Below are positions 24,259 to 38,364 of a DNA stretch of 64,000 nucleotides, in pieces (the stretch's first letter is position 1; each line of letters starts with the position of its first letter). Origin of the DNA: Streptomyces sp. A1277 (lineage in GTDB: Bacteria > Actinomycetota > Actinomycetes > Streptomycetales > Streptomycetaceae); the NCBI RefSeq assembly GCF_004795015.1, contig NZ_SSBI01000034.1, positions 1-64,000 on the forward strand. The letters are read 5' to 3'. A model generated the notes under the pieces. That model had not been told where the DNA came from and did not search any database. It worked only from the letters and a program-made list of their open reading frames with translations. The translations under genes and the position numbers were made by a program.

Positions 24259-25263
24259 TCAGTCGCCGACCCGGCCTGGCACCGCGCCCACCCACTCGTC
24301 GGCGAATCGTTCCGCCCTCGCCTCATCGCGGAAGGCGTACGTCTTCAGCAGCCAGCGCTCGCGGGCCCGGTCGTGGTCGTGGACCTCGATGCGCTCCCGG
24401 TTGTGCAGGCCGTCCTGGTTGGCGAAGGTGAACAGGTCGCCGGTGCGGATGCGGTGCCGGGTGCGCTCGGCGCGGGCTAGCGAGTTCTTCAGGGCGATCA
24501 GCGCGTCCTTCGCCTCGTCCGGGCTGTCGGCGGCGACCGTGGTGTGGGTGTCCAGGTACCGGAAGCTGTACGCGTTCTCCAGGATCGGGTGGTGCCCGGA
24601 CTGGGTCAGGCCCTGGTTCGCGTCCTTGGAGACGACGTCGAAGGGGGTGACGAAGTACGGCTCGCGCAGCACCTTCTGCTCGGCGTCCGTGAGCCGGGTC
24701 AGCAGCTCGCGCCCCGACACGAAGCCGGTGTAGACGAGGTCGCCCTCCGGGCAGCGCATGCCGAGCAGGGTGATGAAGTCCGCCCGCACCCGGTGCGCGG
24801 TGCGGTCGTTGTGGAAGACCAGCTCGCCCTCGGTGAAGCCGGTCTGCTGACCGGCGTACTGGTCGTGCGCGATGACGTCGGTGAAGAAGTCCCCGTTGAA
24901 GCGGGTCGCGTACGCCAGCAGGGGAGCGCCGGTGAGCTGTGAGAACAGCGTGTGCAGGGCTTCGGCGACGAAGGTGGTCTTGCGCGCGTACTTGTCAGCG
25001 AGCGGGTCCGCGTTGCCCAGCAGCGGAACCTCGTCGTCCAGCGGGCAGTTGCGCAGGACGTGGACGTCGACGCCGGCGCGACGGTCGGCCTGGATGCGGT
25101 CGCACACCTCGGTGAGGAAGGACGGCACGGAGCCGGAGGCGATGAGGTCCGCCACCGCCTGGGCGAAGGCGGGGTAGTCCTGGTAGGGATTGCCCCGGAC
25201 CGTCGTGAGGACGGAGTGCAGGGAGCGCCGTTCTGCTTCGGTCAGTTCGTGGGTGAGGTGCAT
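24259..25263 (-). CDS. TauD/clavaminate-synthase-like Fe(II)/2-oxoglutarate oxygenase
   Basis: A 334-residue non-haem iron oxygenase. The iron triad is visible as H151 and D153 in FHNDRTAHR and H287 in DGLHNRE; R303 in RERWLLKTY is the likely 2-oxoglutarate ligand. Enzymes of this type in peptide clusters usually hydroxylate free or carrier-bound amino acids at C-beta, C-gamma or C-delta. ATG at 25263 with AGGAA upstream; longer frames add unrelated residues. It lies 31 bp after the aminotransferase stop in the same operon, so its substrate is plausibly the chain-extended amino acid. Confidence 0.88.
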   Translation of the reverse strand: MHLTHELTEAERRSLHSVLTTVRGNPYQDYPAFAQAVADLIASGSVPSFLTEVCDRIQADRRAGVDVHVLRNCPLDDEVPLLGNADPLADKYARKTTFVAEALHTLFSQLTGAPLLAYATRFNGDFFTDVIAHDQYAGQQTGFTEGELVFHNDRTAHRVRADFITLLGMRCPEGDLVYTGFVSGRELLTRLTDAEQKVLREPYFVTPFDVVSKDANQGLTQSGHHPILENAYSFRYLDTHTTVAADSPDEAKDALIALKNSLARAERTRHRIRTGDLFTFANQDGLHNRERIEVHDHDRARERWLLKTYAFRDEARAERFADEWVGAVPGRVGD

Positions 25264-25294
25264 GCCGATCGGTTCCTGACGGATGGGCCGACGT

Positions 25295-26485
25295 TCAGGC
25301 CGGCGAGGGGACAACGGTGAGGAGGAAGGTGGCGAGGCGCGCCAGGATCTCCTTGAGCGCGTCCGGGGGCTGGGTGAGCGACAGGCGTACGTGCCCCTCG
25401 CCGCCGGGGCCGAATGCCGAGCCCGGTGTGACCGCCACAGCCGCCTCGGACAGCAGCCGTGCGGCGAAGGTGGTGTCGGTGAGGCCGGTGGCCCGGATGT
25501 CGGCGAGGACGTAGAACGTGCCGGACGGCGGCCTGGCGCGCACCCCGGGCAGGGTGTTCAGCCCCGCCACGAGCAGCCGGGCCCGGTCGGCATAGGCGTC
25601 CGCCATGGCCCGCAGCGACTCCTGCGGGCCGGTGAGCGCGGCCAGCCCGCCGCTCTGCACGAACGATCCCGCGCAGGCCACCGTGTGCTGGTGGACGGCG
25701 AGCATCGCGGCGACGAGGTCGGGCGGACCGGCCGCCCAGCCGAGCCGCCAGCCCGGCATCGCGTACGCCTTGGAGAAGCCGTTGACGGTCACGGTGCGGT
25801 CCGCGCAGCGCGGACGGGCCGCGATGCTGAGGTGCCGGGCGTCGTCCAGGACCAGCTTCTCGTAGATCTCGTCGGTGACGATCAGCAGGTCGTGGTCGAG
25901 GGCGAGCCCCTCCAGGTCCGCCGCTTCCCGGGGGGTGAGCATGCGGCCGGTCGGGTTGTTGGGGGTGTTGAGCACCAGGGCCTTGGTGCGGGGTGTGACG
26001 TGCTCCTCCAGGCGGGAACGGTCCAGGGCGAAGCCGTCTTTGGCGGACAGGGGCACGCTCACCGGGACCGCGCCCGCCAGCCGTGCCATCGCCTGGTAGC
26101 TCACCCAGCTGGGCGTTGGCACCAGGAGTTCGTCGCCCGGGTCGAGGAGAGCCATGAAGGCGGCGAAGAGGGCATGCTTGGAGGACGGGGTGACTAGGAC
26201 GCCGGTGTCCGCGTCGACGGCGACGCCGTTGTCCCGCAGCAGCTTCGCGGCGATCGCCGTACGCAGCTCGGGCAGCCCCCGGCTGGCCGTGTAGTGGGTG
26301 AAACCGTCGTCCATCGCGCGGGCGGCGGCCTCGGTGACGTGGGCGGGCGTGTCGAAGTCGGGGTCGCCGCCGCCCGCGTCCAGGACGTCGACGCCCTGCG
26401 CGCGCAACTCCTTGACCCGGTCGTTCAGTCGGACGGTCACCGACTCGGTGACCGTGGCGCAGCGCGCCGCGATCCGGCCGCTCAT
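25295..26485 (-). CDS. Class I/II PLP aminotransferase
   Basis: A 396-residue aspartate-aminotransferase-fold enzyme. Visible are NTPNNPTGRML (173-183), TDEIYEKL near 204-211, the PLP lysine K239 in GFSKAYAMPGWRLGW, and a C-terminal Arg region HVRLSL that binds the substrate carboxylate. It should transaminate a 2-keto acid, most simply the product of the LeuACD-like steps. The ATG overlaps the LeuD-like stop (ATGA), so the two are translationally coupled. Confidence 0.9.
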   Translation of the reverse strand: MSGRIAARCATVTESVTVRLNDRVKELRAQGVDVLDAGGGDPDFDTPAHVTEAAARAMDDGFTHYTASRGLPELRTAIAAKLLRDNGVAVDADTGVLVTPSSKHALFAAFMALLDPGDELLVPTPSWVSYQAMARLAGAVPVSVPLSAKDGFALDRSRLEEHVTPRTKALVLNTPNNPTGRMLTPREAADLEGLALDHDLLIVTDEIYEKLVLDDARHLSIAARPRCADRTVTVNGFSKAYAMPGWRLGWAAGPPDLVAAMLAVHQHTVACAGSFVQSGGLAALTGPQESLRAMADAYADRARLLVAGLNTLPGVRARPPSGTFYVLADIRATGLTDTTFAARLLSEAAVAVTPGSAFGPGGEGHVRLSLTQPPDALKEILARLATFLLTVVPSPA

Positions 26486-27075
26486 GCGGGGGTGGACACC
26501 GGCAGGCCGGGCCTGCGGCGTCGCTCGTAGGCTGCGATGGCGTCCTCGTGCCGGAGCGTCGCCGCGATCTGGTCGAGTCCTTCGAGCATGCGGGCCCGGG
26601 TGTCCTCGTCCAGGGCGAACCCGGCCTCCAGCCCTTCGGCACGGACCGTCCTCCCGCGCAGGTCGACGGTGATCGCGGTGTCCGGCTCGGCCTCGATCCG
26701 CTGCCACAGCTCATCGACCGTCGGGTGCGGCAGGGTCACCGTGAGCAGCCCCGCCATCAGGGAGTTGGCCCGGAAGATGTCCGCGAAGCTCGGGGTGATC
26801 ACCACCTTGAACCCGTAGTCCTGGAGCGCCCACACGGCATACTCGCGGGACGATCCGGTGCCGAACATCTCGCCGGCGACGAGGATGGAACCGCCTTGGT
26901 AGGCGGCCTGGTTGAGGACGAAGTCGGGATCCTTGCGCCAGTCGCCGAACAGGCCGTCCTCGAAGCCGTTGCGCCGGTGGGTGGCGCAGAACCGACCCGG
27001 GATGATCTGGTCGGTGTCGACATCGCGCCGTCGCAGCGGCACGGCGGTCCCGGTGTGGACGGTGAACTTCTCCAT
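26482..27075 (-). CDS. LeuD-like isomerase small subunit
   Basis: A 197-residue protein of the 3-isopropylmalate dehydratase small-subunit family. It has RRRDVDTDQIIPGRF near 15-30 and the conserved GTGSSREYAVWAL loop near 70-83, which reaches the active site. With the LeuC-like subunit it should isomerise a 2-alkylmalate to a 3-alkylmalate. GAGGAGT precedes the ATG. The specificity loop cannot be interpreted without a structure. Confidence 0.92.
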   Translation of the reverse strand: MEKFTVHTGTAVPLRRRDVDTDQIIPGRFCATHRRNGFEDGLFGDWRKDPDFVLNQAAYQGGSILVAGEMFGTGSSREYAVWALQDYGFKVVITPSFADIFRANSLMAGLLTVTLPHPTVDELWQRIEAEPDTAITVDLRGRTVRAEGLEAGFALDEDTRARMLEGLDQIAATLRHEDAIAAYERRRRPGLPVSTPA

Positions 27076-27091
27076 GCGGGTGACTCCTCGC

Positions 27092-28471
27092 TCACAGATC
27101 GGCCGGGGCGGCGAGCCGCCCGGTGACGGCGGTCGCGGCGGCGACCGGGGGCGACACGAGATGGGTCCTGGCCCCGGGCCCCTGGCGGCCCTCGAAGTTG
27201 CGGTTGCTGGTGGAGGCGGAGCGGGTGCCCGCGCTGAGCCGGTCCTCGCCCAGCGACACGCACATCGAACAGCCCGCGGCCGCGCGGAACTCGGCCCCCG
27301 CCCGCAGGAAGACCTGGTCGAGCCCCTCGTCGACGGCCTGCGCCCGGACTCGCATCGAGCCGGGCACCACCACCATGCGCACCCCGTCGGCCAGCTTCCG
27401 TCCGTCGAGCACATCGGCGGCCGCCCGCAGGTCCTCGATGCGGCCATTGGTGCACGAGCCGAGGAAGACCAGGTCGATGGGGACGTCCCGGAGCGCGGTG
27501 CCGGGCCGCAGGTCCATGTAGTCGAGGGCGCGGTGCGCGGCGGCGCGCAGCACGGCGTCCTCGAACTCCTCCGGCGCGGGCACCCGGCCGTCCAGCGGGA
27601 CGCTCTGCCCCGGGTTGGTGCCCCAGGACACGTAGGGGGTCAACTCGCCCGCGTCGACGGTGATCTCCTTGTCGAAGACCGCGTCGTCGTCGGAGCGCAG
27701 CGACAGCCAGTACGCGCGTTCCTCGGCCGAGGGGTGATCCAGGTAGTCCAGGGTGGTGCGGTCCGCGGCGATGATCCCGGCGGCGGAGCCCATCTCGACC
27801 GTCATGTTGCACAGGGTCATCCGGGCTTCCATCGACATGTTCGCGACGGCCTCGCCCCGGTACTCCACGATGTGGTCCTGGCCCGACTGGGTGCCATACC
27901 GGGCGATCAGCGACAGAACGAGGTCCTTGGCGGTCACCCCGGCGGGCAGCCGCCCCTCGACGGTGACCCGCATGTCGCGCGGACGCTGCTTGGGCAGCGT
28001 CTGCGTGGCGAGGACGTGCTCGACCTGGCTGGTGCCGATGCCGAAGGACAGGGCGCCGAAAGCGCCAAGCGTGGTGGTGTGCGAGTCGCAGCACACGATC
28101 GTCATCCCCGGCTGGACCAGGCCCAGTTCGGGGGCGATGACCGCGTAGATGCCCTGTCCGGGCTGGCCGAGCCGGTGGAAGGGAATGCCGAACTCCGCGG
28201 AGTTGCTGCCCATCAGCCTGCGCTGGGCGCGCCTGCCCTCGTCCGGGTCCGGCCGGTCCACCGCGATCGTCGGCGTGCTGTGGTCCTCGGTGGCGACGGT
28301 CAGGTCCGGCCTGCGCACGGTCCGTCCCGCGGCGCGCAGCCCGTCGAATGCCTGCGGAGTGTTGACCTCGTGCAGGAGCTGCATGTCGATATAGAGGAGA
28401 TCCTCGCCGCCCGTGCCGCGCCGCACGAGGTGGGACTGCCAGATCTTCGACGCGAGGGTCGTTCCCGCCAT
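27092..28471 (-). CDS. LeuC-like isomerase large subunit
   Basis: A 459-residue aconitase-family large subunit. The three [4Fe-4S] cysteines are present in GSCTNGR and AGCSMC, and the N-terminus shows TLASKIWQSHLV and the ATEDHSTPT stretch. Length matches LeuC. First gene of the minus-strand operon leuC-like, leuD-like, aminotransferase, oxygenase, leuA-like. It is probably a dedicated paralogue rather than the housekeeping leucine enzyme, because the genes sit in a peptide cluster. Confidence 0.92.
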   Translation of the reverse strand: MAGTTLASKIWQSHLVRRGTGGEDLLYIDMQLLHEVNTPQAFDGLRAAGRTVRRPDLTVATEDHSTPTIAVDRPDPDEGRRAQRRLMGSNSAEFGIPFHRLGQPGQGIYAVIAPELGLVQPGMTIVCCDSHTTTLGAFGALSFGIGTSQVEHVLATQTLPKQRPRDMRVTVEGRLPAGVTAKDLVLSLIARYGTQSGQDHIVEYRGEAVANMSMEARMTLCNMTVEMGSAAGIIAADRTTLDYLDHPSAEERAYWLSLRSDDDAVFDKEITVDAGELTPYVSWGTNPGQSVPLDGRVPAPEEFEDAVLRAAAHRALDYMDLRPGTALRDVPIDLVFLGSCTNGRIEDLRAAADVLDGRKLADGVRMVVVPGSMRVRAQAVDEGLDQVFLRAGAEFRAAAGCSMCVSLGEDRLSAGTRSASTSNRNFEGRQGPGARTHLVSPPVAAATAVTGRLAAPADL

Positions 28472-28696
28472 ACCTATTGGCCCTTCGCCGCAGGGGGAGA
28501 GTGAGGCGTACGGGAGCCGCCGCGCCCCGGGAAGCGGCGGGCCCTTCTTCGCCGCGCCCATGGGAGCACGCACGGCACGCGACGCACAGTCGACCGCGGT
28601 GGGTGTACTCCTCCGCCTTTTCCGGTGCTTCCACCTTTGGCGGAGCCGACCCCCCTCCAACGAGCGAAGACGATGCCCGGCGGCCTTGCCATGCTC

Positions 28697-28759
28697 GCGG
28701 TCACGTCCCCCGCTGGGGCGCGGTCACAGTCCCCGCGAGAGAGCGGTCACGTCCCCCGC
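28697..28759. promoter_or_regulatory. Three 17-bp iterons with 23-bp period upstream of the NRPS
   Basis: GCGGTCACGTCCCCCGC occurs at 28697-28713 and 28743-28759, with a variant GCGGTCACAGTCCCCGC at 28720-28736. Starts are exactly 23 bases apart. They lie in the 309-bp divergent promoter gap 28472-28780 between the LeuC-like gene and the NRPS, ending 21 bases before the NRPS start. The even phasing suggests cooperative regulator binding, possibly by the LuxR-type protein. No gene is visible in the gap. Confidence 0.8.
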
Positions 28760-28780
28760 AAGTGATCCGAAAGGCCACCG

Positions 28781-34503
<5,723 letters not shown>

Positions 34504-34507
<4 letters not shown>

Positions 34508-35742
34508 AGTCCGATCTGCTGGTCCTGAAGGACCGATCCGTCCTGGCCCTGCTCACCGCCCGGTCCGTCTCCCTGCTGGGCAACGCGATCATGCCGATCG
34601 CGCTGGCCTTCGCGATCCTGGAGATGCCCGGTGGCTCCGCGACCGTACTCGGTCTGGTGCTCGCGACCCGCATGGTGACCCAGCTGCTGTTCATCCTGCT
34701 CGGCGGGGTCTTCGCCGACCGGCTGCCCAAGCAGCGCCTGATGATCGGCGCGGACGTCGCGGCGGGGGCCGTCCAGGTGGTGGCTGCCCTGCTGATCACC
34801 GGGGGGTCGGCGTCTCCCGTGGCGCTCGCCGGTCTCGCCGCGCTGAGCGGCGCGGCGGCCGCCCTGTTCGAACCCGCGTCCCGGTCCGTGATGCCGGCGC
34901 TGGTCGACGGCGACTCCCTCCAGTCCGCGAACGCCCTGCTGAAGCTGTCCATGCGCGGTGGCAGCATCCTCGGCGCGGCTTTCGGCGGCGTCCTCGTCGC
35001 CATCATGGGCGCCGGACACACGCTCCTCGTGGACGCCGGGACGTTCTTCGTGTCGGCCCTGCTTCTGACCCTGGTGCGCGTCGTCGCACCGGTCGCCAAG
35101 GGGCCCACCAAGACGATGCTGGCGGCGCTGCGCGAAGGCTGGCAGGAGTTCACCGCCCGGCAGTGGGTGTGGGTGATGGTCACCCAGATGGCGGTCGTCA
35201 ACGTCCTGCTGGCCGGATCCTTCTACGTCCTGGGGCCGGTCGTAGCCAAGCAGACGTACGGCGGCGCCACCGGCTGGAGCACCGTCCTCACCGTCCAGGC
35301 GATCGGCTTCGTGGCGGGCACCCTGGTCGCTATGCGCATCCGGCCCGCCCGGCCCATCCGGGTGGCCGCCCTGGCCACGGCGGGCTTCCCGCTCTCCCTG
35401 TTCCTGCTGGCCGCTCAGGCCCCGCTGGCCGCGGTCTGCGTGGCCGCCTTCGCCTCCGCGATCTTCATCGACGTTTACGAGGTCATGCTCGACACGACAC
35501 TCCAGAAGAACATCCCCCCCGAGGCGCTGTCCCGCGTCATGTCCTATGAAGCCCTGGGTACCTTCGCCCTGGTGCCCCTCGGCAGCGCCATCGCCGGCCC
35601 TGTCTCCCACGGACTGGGCGTCGGCCCCACCCTGGCCTGGGCCGGAGCCCTCATCGTCGCGGCGGGCGTCGTAACCTTCCTGCTGCCCTCCATCCGCGCC
35701 GTGCCGCCGGTCAAGCCCGAGCAACTGGAGGAAGCGCGATGA
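34504..35742 (+). CDS. MFS exporter
   Basis: A 412-residue major-facilitator protein with about 12 hydrophobic segments. The conserved loop 2-3 motif reads GGVFADRLPKQR. It resembles the enterobactin-exporter (EntS-like) group common in NRPS clusters. The ATG overlaps the NRPS stop. The likely role is export of the finished peptide and self-protection; the transported compound is inferred from context. Confidence 0.9.
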
Positions 35743-36458
35743 CCGGTTTCACCCGCTGGCTGCTGCGCCGCCCCGCCAACGAGACGAAGGCTCGCGTGTT
35801 CTGCTTCCCCTACTCGGGGGTCGGCGCGTCCATGTTCAACCGGTGGCCGCGCTGGCTCGATGGCGACGTGGAGGTGTGCCCCATCCAGTTCCCGGCCCGC
35901 GAGAACCGCATCCGGGAGCCGCACTTCGGCACTTACCAGGCGCTGTCGGAGGACATCGCCGAGGCGCTGGCGCCCCACCTCGACCGGCCGTACACCTTCT
36001 TCGGCCACTGCGCGGGCGCGCTGCCGGCCTATGAGACGGCGCTGCGCCTGGCCGAGTCAGGGCACCCGGAACCCGCCCGGCTCGTCGTCTCCGCGCAGGC
36101 CCCGCCGCACCACTGCCCGCACGACCGGTTCCTGGACCTCGACGACGTGCAACTGGGCGCGGAGCTCGGCGCGATCGCGGTGGCACGCGGCGGCGAGGCG
36201 CACCCCCTGCTGATCGAACTGACCCTCGCCGTCCTGCACCAGGACCTGGAGGCCAACCGCGTCTACACCCGGCCGCGCACGCCGCTACCGGGCCCCGTCA
36301 GCGTCGTGAACTGGTCGGCTGACCCCGAAGTCGACCTCGCACTGCTCGACGACTGGCGCGGCTACTCCGACGACGTGCAGTTCCACGAACTGCCCGGGGA
36401 GCACTACACCTTCCTCACCGCCCCACCGGAACTCCTCACCCTCCTGCGGAAGGGCTGA
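35739..36458 (+). CDS. Type II thioesterase with Cys nucleophile
   Basis: A 239-residue alpha/beta-hydrolase thioesterase of the external (type II) NRPS kind. It has FCFPYSGVGASMF near 21-33, PIQFPARENR near 48-57 and a C-terminal catalytic His in GEHYTFL. The nucleophile elbow reads GHCAGA, so Cys91 takes the place of the normal Ser. Type II enzymes clear misloaded carriers or release carrier-bound hydroxyamino acids. Cys nucleophiles are rare but known in the obafluorin synthetase TE, which forms a beta-lactone. ATGA overlap with the MFS gene. Confidence 0.92.
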   Translation: MTGFTRWLLRRPANETKARVFCFPYSGVGASMFNRWPRWLDGDVEVCPIQFPARENRIREPHFGTYQALSEDIAEALAPHLDRPYTFFGHCAGALPAYETALRLAESGHPEPARLVVSAQAPPHHCPHDRFLDLDDVQLGAELGAIAVARGGEAHPLLIELTLAVLHQDLEANRVYTRPRTPLPGPVSVVNWSADPEVDLALLDDWRGYSDDVQFHELPGEHYTFLTAPPELLTLLRKG

Positions 36459-36462
36459 CAGA

Positions 36463-38364
36463 GTGGATACCGCTACCTCCCTCGTCTCGGTCTTCACCGA
36501 GTGCGCCCGCGCCCATCCCGAGCGCCCCGCCCTCGGGGACCTCAGTTACGCCGGGCTCGACGCCCGCACCAACCGCGTCGCCCACCAACTCCGTGCGGTG
36601 GGTGTGCGCACCGGCGACGTCGTCGGCGTCCGCGCACCCCGCGGCGAGGAGACCGTGGTGCTGCTCCTCGGCATCCTGAAGGCGGGTGCGGCCTACCTCG
36701 CCCTGGACCCCGGGCAGCCCCTCGACCGCCAGCGGCAGATGCTGGCCGACGCGTCGGCGACTGTGCTGTTCGACCTCACGGGCGAGGCGCGAGGCTCTGC
36801 GCCGTACGACCTCACGGGCCAGGCGCGGGACGCCGGGGCACCGGCTCCGGGTGTGCGGGAACCCCACGATTTCCCCGACTGCCGGGTGCTCGCGGAAGTC
36901 GACACCGAGGCGCCGGACACGCCGGTGGACGCGGGCGTCGGGCCCGCGGACCTCGCCTACGTCGCGTACACCTCGGGCTCCACGGGCCGCCCCAAGGGCG
37001 TGGCCGTACCGCATCGGGCCGTGCTGCGGCTGGTGGTGGACGGGGACGTCGTCGACGCCGGTCCGCAGGACGTGTTTCTACACTTCGCGCCGGTCGCGTT
37101 CGACGCCTCGACGCTGGAGATCTGGGGTGCGCTGCTCAACGGGGCCCGCCTCGCCGTCATGCCGCCCGGCGCGCCGTCCCTGACCAGGCTGCTCGACTTC
37201 GTAAGGGACGAGCAGGTCAGCGTGGCGTGGCTGACCGCGGGACTCTTCCACCGGGCCGTGGACACGGGACTCACCGGGCTGCCGCACCTGCGACGGCTCA
37301 TCGCCGGAGGCGACGTGCTCTCGCCCGGTCACGTCGCACGCGCCGTGCGCGACCTGCCGCACACCACCGTCGTCAATGGGTACGGGCCCACCGAGAACAC
37401 GACGTTCACCTGCTGTCACCCGGTGACGACGCCGGTCGAGGACAGCGTGCCCATCGGCCGCCCCGTACGCGGCACCGGCGTCCACCTCCTCGACGCCCGG
37501 CTTCGCCCGGTAGCCGACGGGGAGGTCGGCGAGATCTACGCCACGGGCCTGGGCCTCGCACACGGCTACGTCAACGACCCGGCCGCGACCGCGTCCCGCT
37601 TCGTTGCCGACCCCTACGGACCCCCGGGCTCCCGCATGTACCGCACGGGCGACCTCGCCCGCCGGGTCGATGGGACCCTGCGCTTCCTGGGCCGTGCCGA
37701 CGACCAGGTGAAGATACGGGGCTTCCGCGTCGAGACGGACGAAGTGGCCGCCGCGCTCCTGACCCACCCCGACGTCCGGCAGACGGCCGTGACCGCTCCG
37801 TGGCGCGACGCCCAGCCCCGGGAACGCGTCCTGACCGCCCACGTCGTGACCGCACCCGGCGCGTCCGTCCTGGACGTCCGCGCGCACCTGGCCCGGCTGC
37901 TGCCGCTGCACGCCGTGCCCTCCCTGATCCGCACTCTGGACGCCCTGCCGCTGCGGGACAACGGCAAGGTGGACCGGACCGCCCTGGAAGAACTCGGCCC
38001 GCTGGAACGCCCCGCGGTCAACGCCGCGCACCGGCAGCCGGAGACGGGCCTGGAGGAGGCCGTCGTCCAGCTGTGGTCGGACCGGCTGGGCACCGCGGGC
38101 ATCGGCGCCGACGACGACTTCTTCGAACTGGGCGGCCACTCGCTGCTCGCCCTGACCATCACCGGCGAACTCCTGCGGATGTACGGAGTTGAAGTGTCGC
38201 CGCTCGACTTCTACCTCGACCCGACCCCCGCCGGACTCGCCCGCACCGTCCGGAGAGCAACGCGAGAAGACACGCAGAACGAGCCGCGGGAAGCCTCGAA
38301 CAAAACGACCCCGGAGGCCACGCGGACCCCCGTGCGCCATCCCGCGCCGGAGGTCTCCTCGTGA
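36463..38364 (+). CDS. Stand-alone adenylation-carrier didomain (A-PCP)
   Basis: A 633-residue NRPS protein: an adenylation domain (about 10-520, with YTSGSTGRPKG and GYGPTENTT) and a carrier with Ser560 in GGHSLLAL, followed by a charged tail. My by-eye code is DALGIGGTFK, near the DAFWIGGTFK valine type but with Gly at the fourth position. That suggests a larger or branched hydrophobic amino acid. A small duplication, DLTGEAR/DLTGQAR, sits near 104-119. The next gene is a P450 with overlapping start, the arrangement that makes beta-hydroxy amino acids on a carrier in nikkomycin and novobiocin pathways. Confidence 0.92.
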   Translation: MDTATSLVSVFTECARAHPERPALGDLSYAGLDARTNRVAHQLRAVGVRTGDVVGVRAPRGEETVVLLLGILKAGAAYLALDPGQPLDRQRQMLADASATVLFDLTGEARGSAPYDLTGQARDAGAPAPGVREPHDFPDCRVLAEVDTEAPDTPVDAGVGPADLAYVAYTSGSTGRPKGVAVPHRAVLRLVVDGDVVDAGPQDVFLHFAPVAFDASTLEIWGALLNGARLAVMPPGAPSLTRLLDFVRDEQVSVAWLTAGLFHRAVDTGLTGLPHLRRLIAGGDVLSPGHVARAVRDLPHTTVVNGYGPTENTTFTCCHPVTTPVEDSVPIGRPVRGTGVHLLDARLRPVADGEVGEIYATGLGLAHGYVNDPAATASRFVADPYGPPGSRMYRTGDLARRVDGTLRFLGRADDQVKIRGFRVETDEVAAALLTHPDVRQTAVTAPWRDAQPRERVLTAHVVTAPGASVLDVRAHLARLLPLHAVPSLIRTLDALPLRDNGKVDRTALEELGPLERPAVNAAHRQPETGLEEAVVQLWSDRLGTAGIGADDDFFELGGHSLLALTITGELLRMYGVEVSPLDFYLDPTPAGLARTVRRATREDTQNEPREASNKTTPEATRTPVRHPAPEVSS

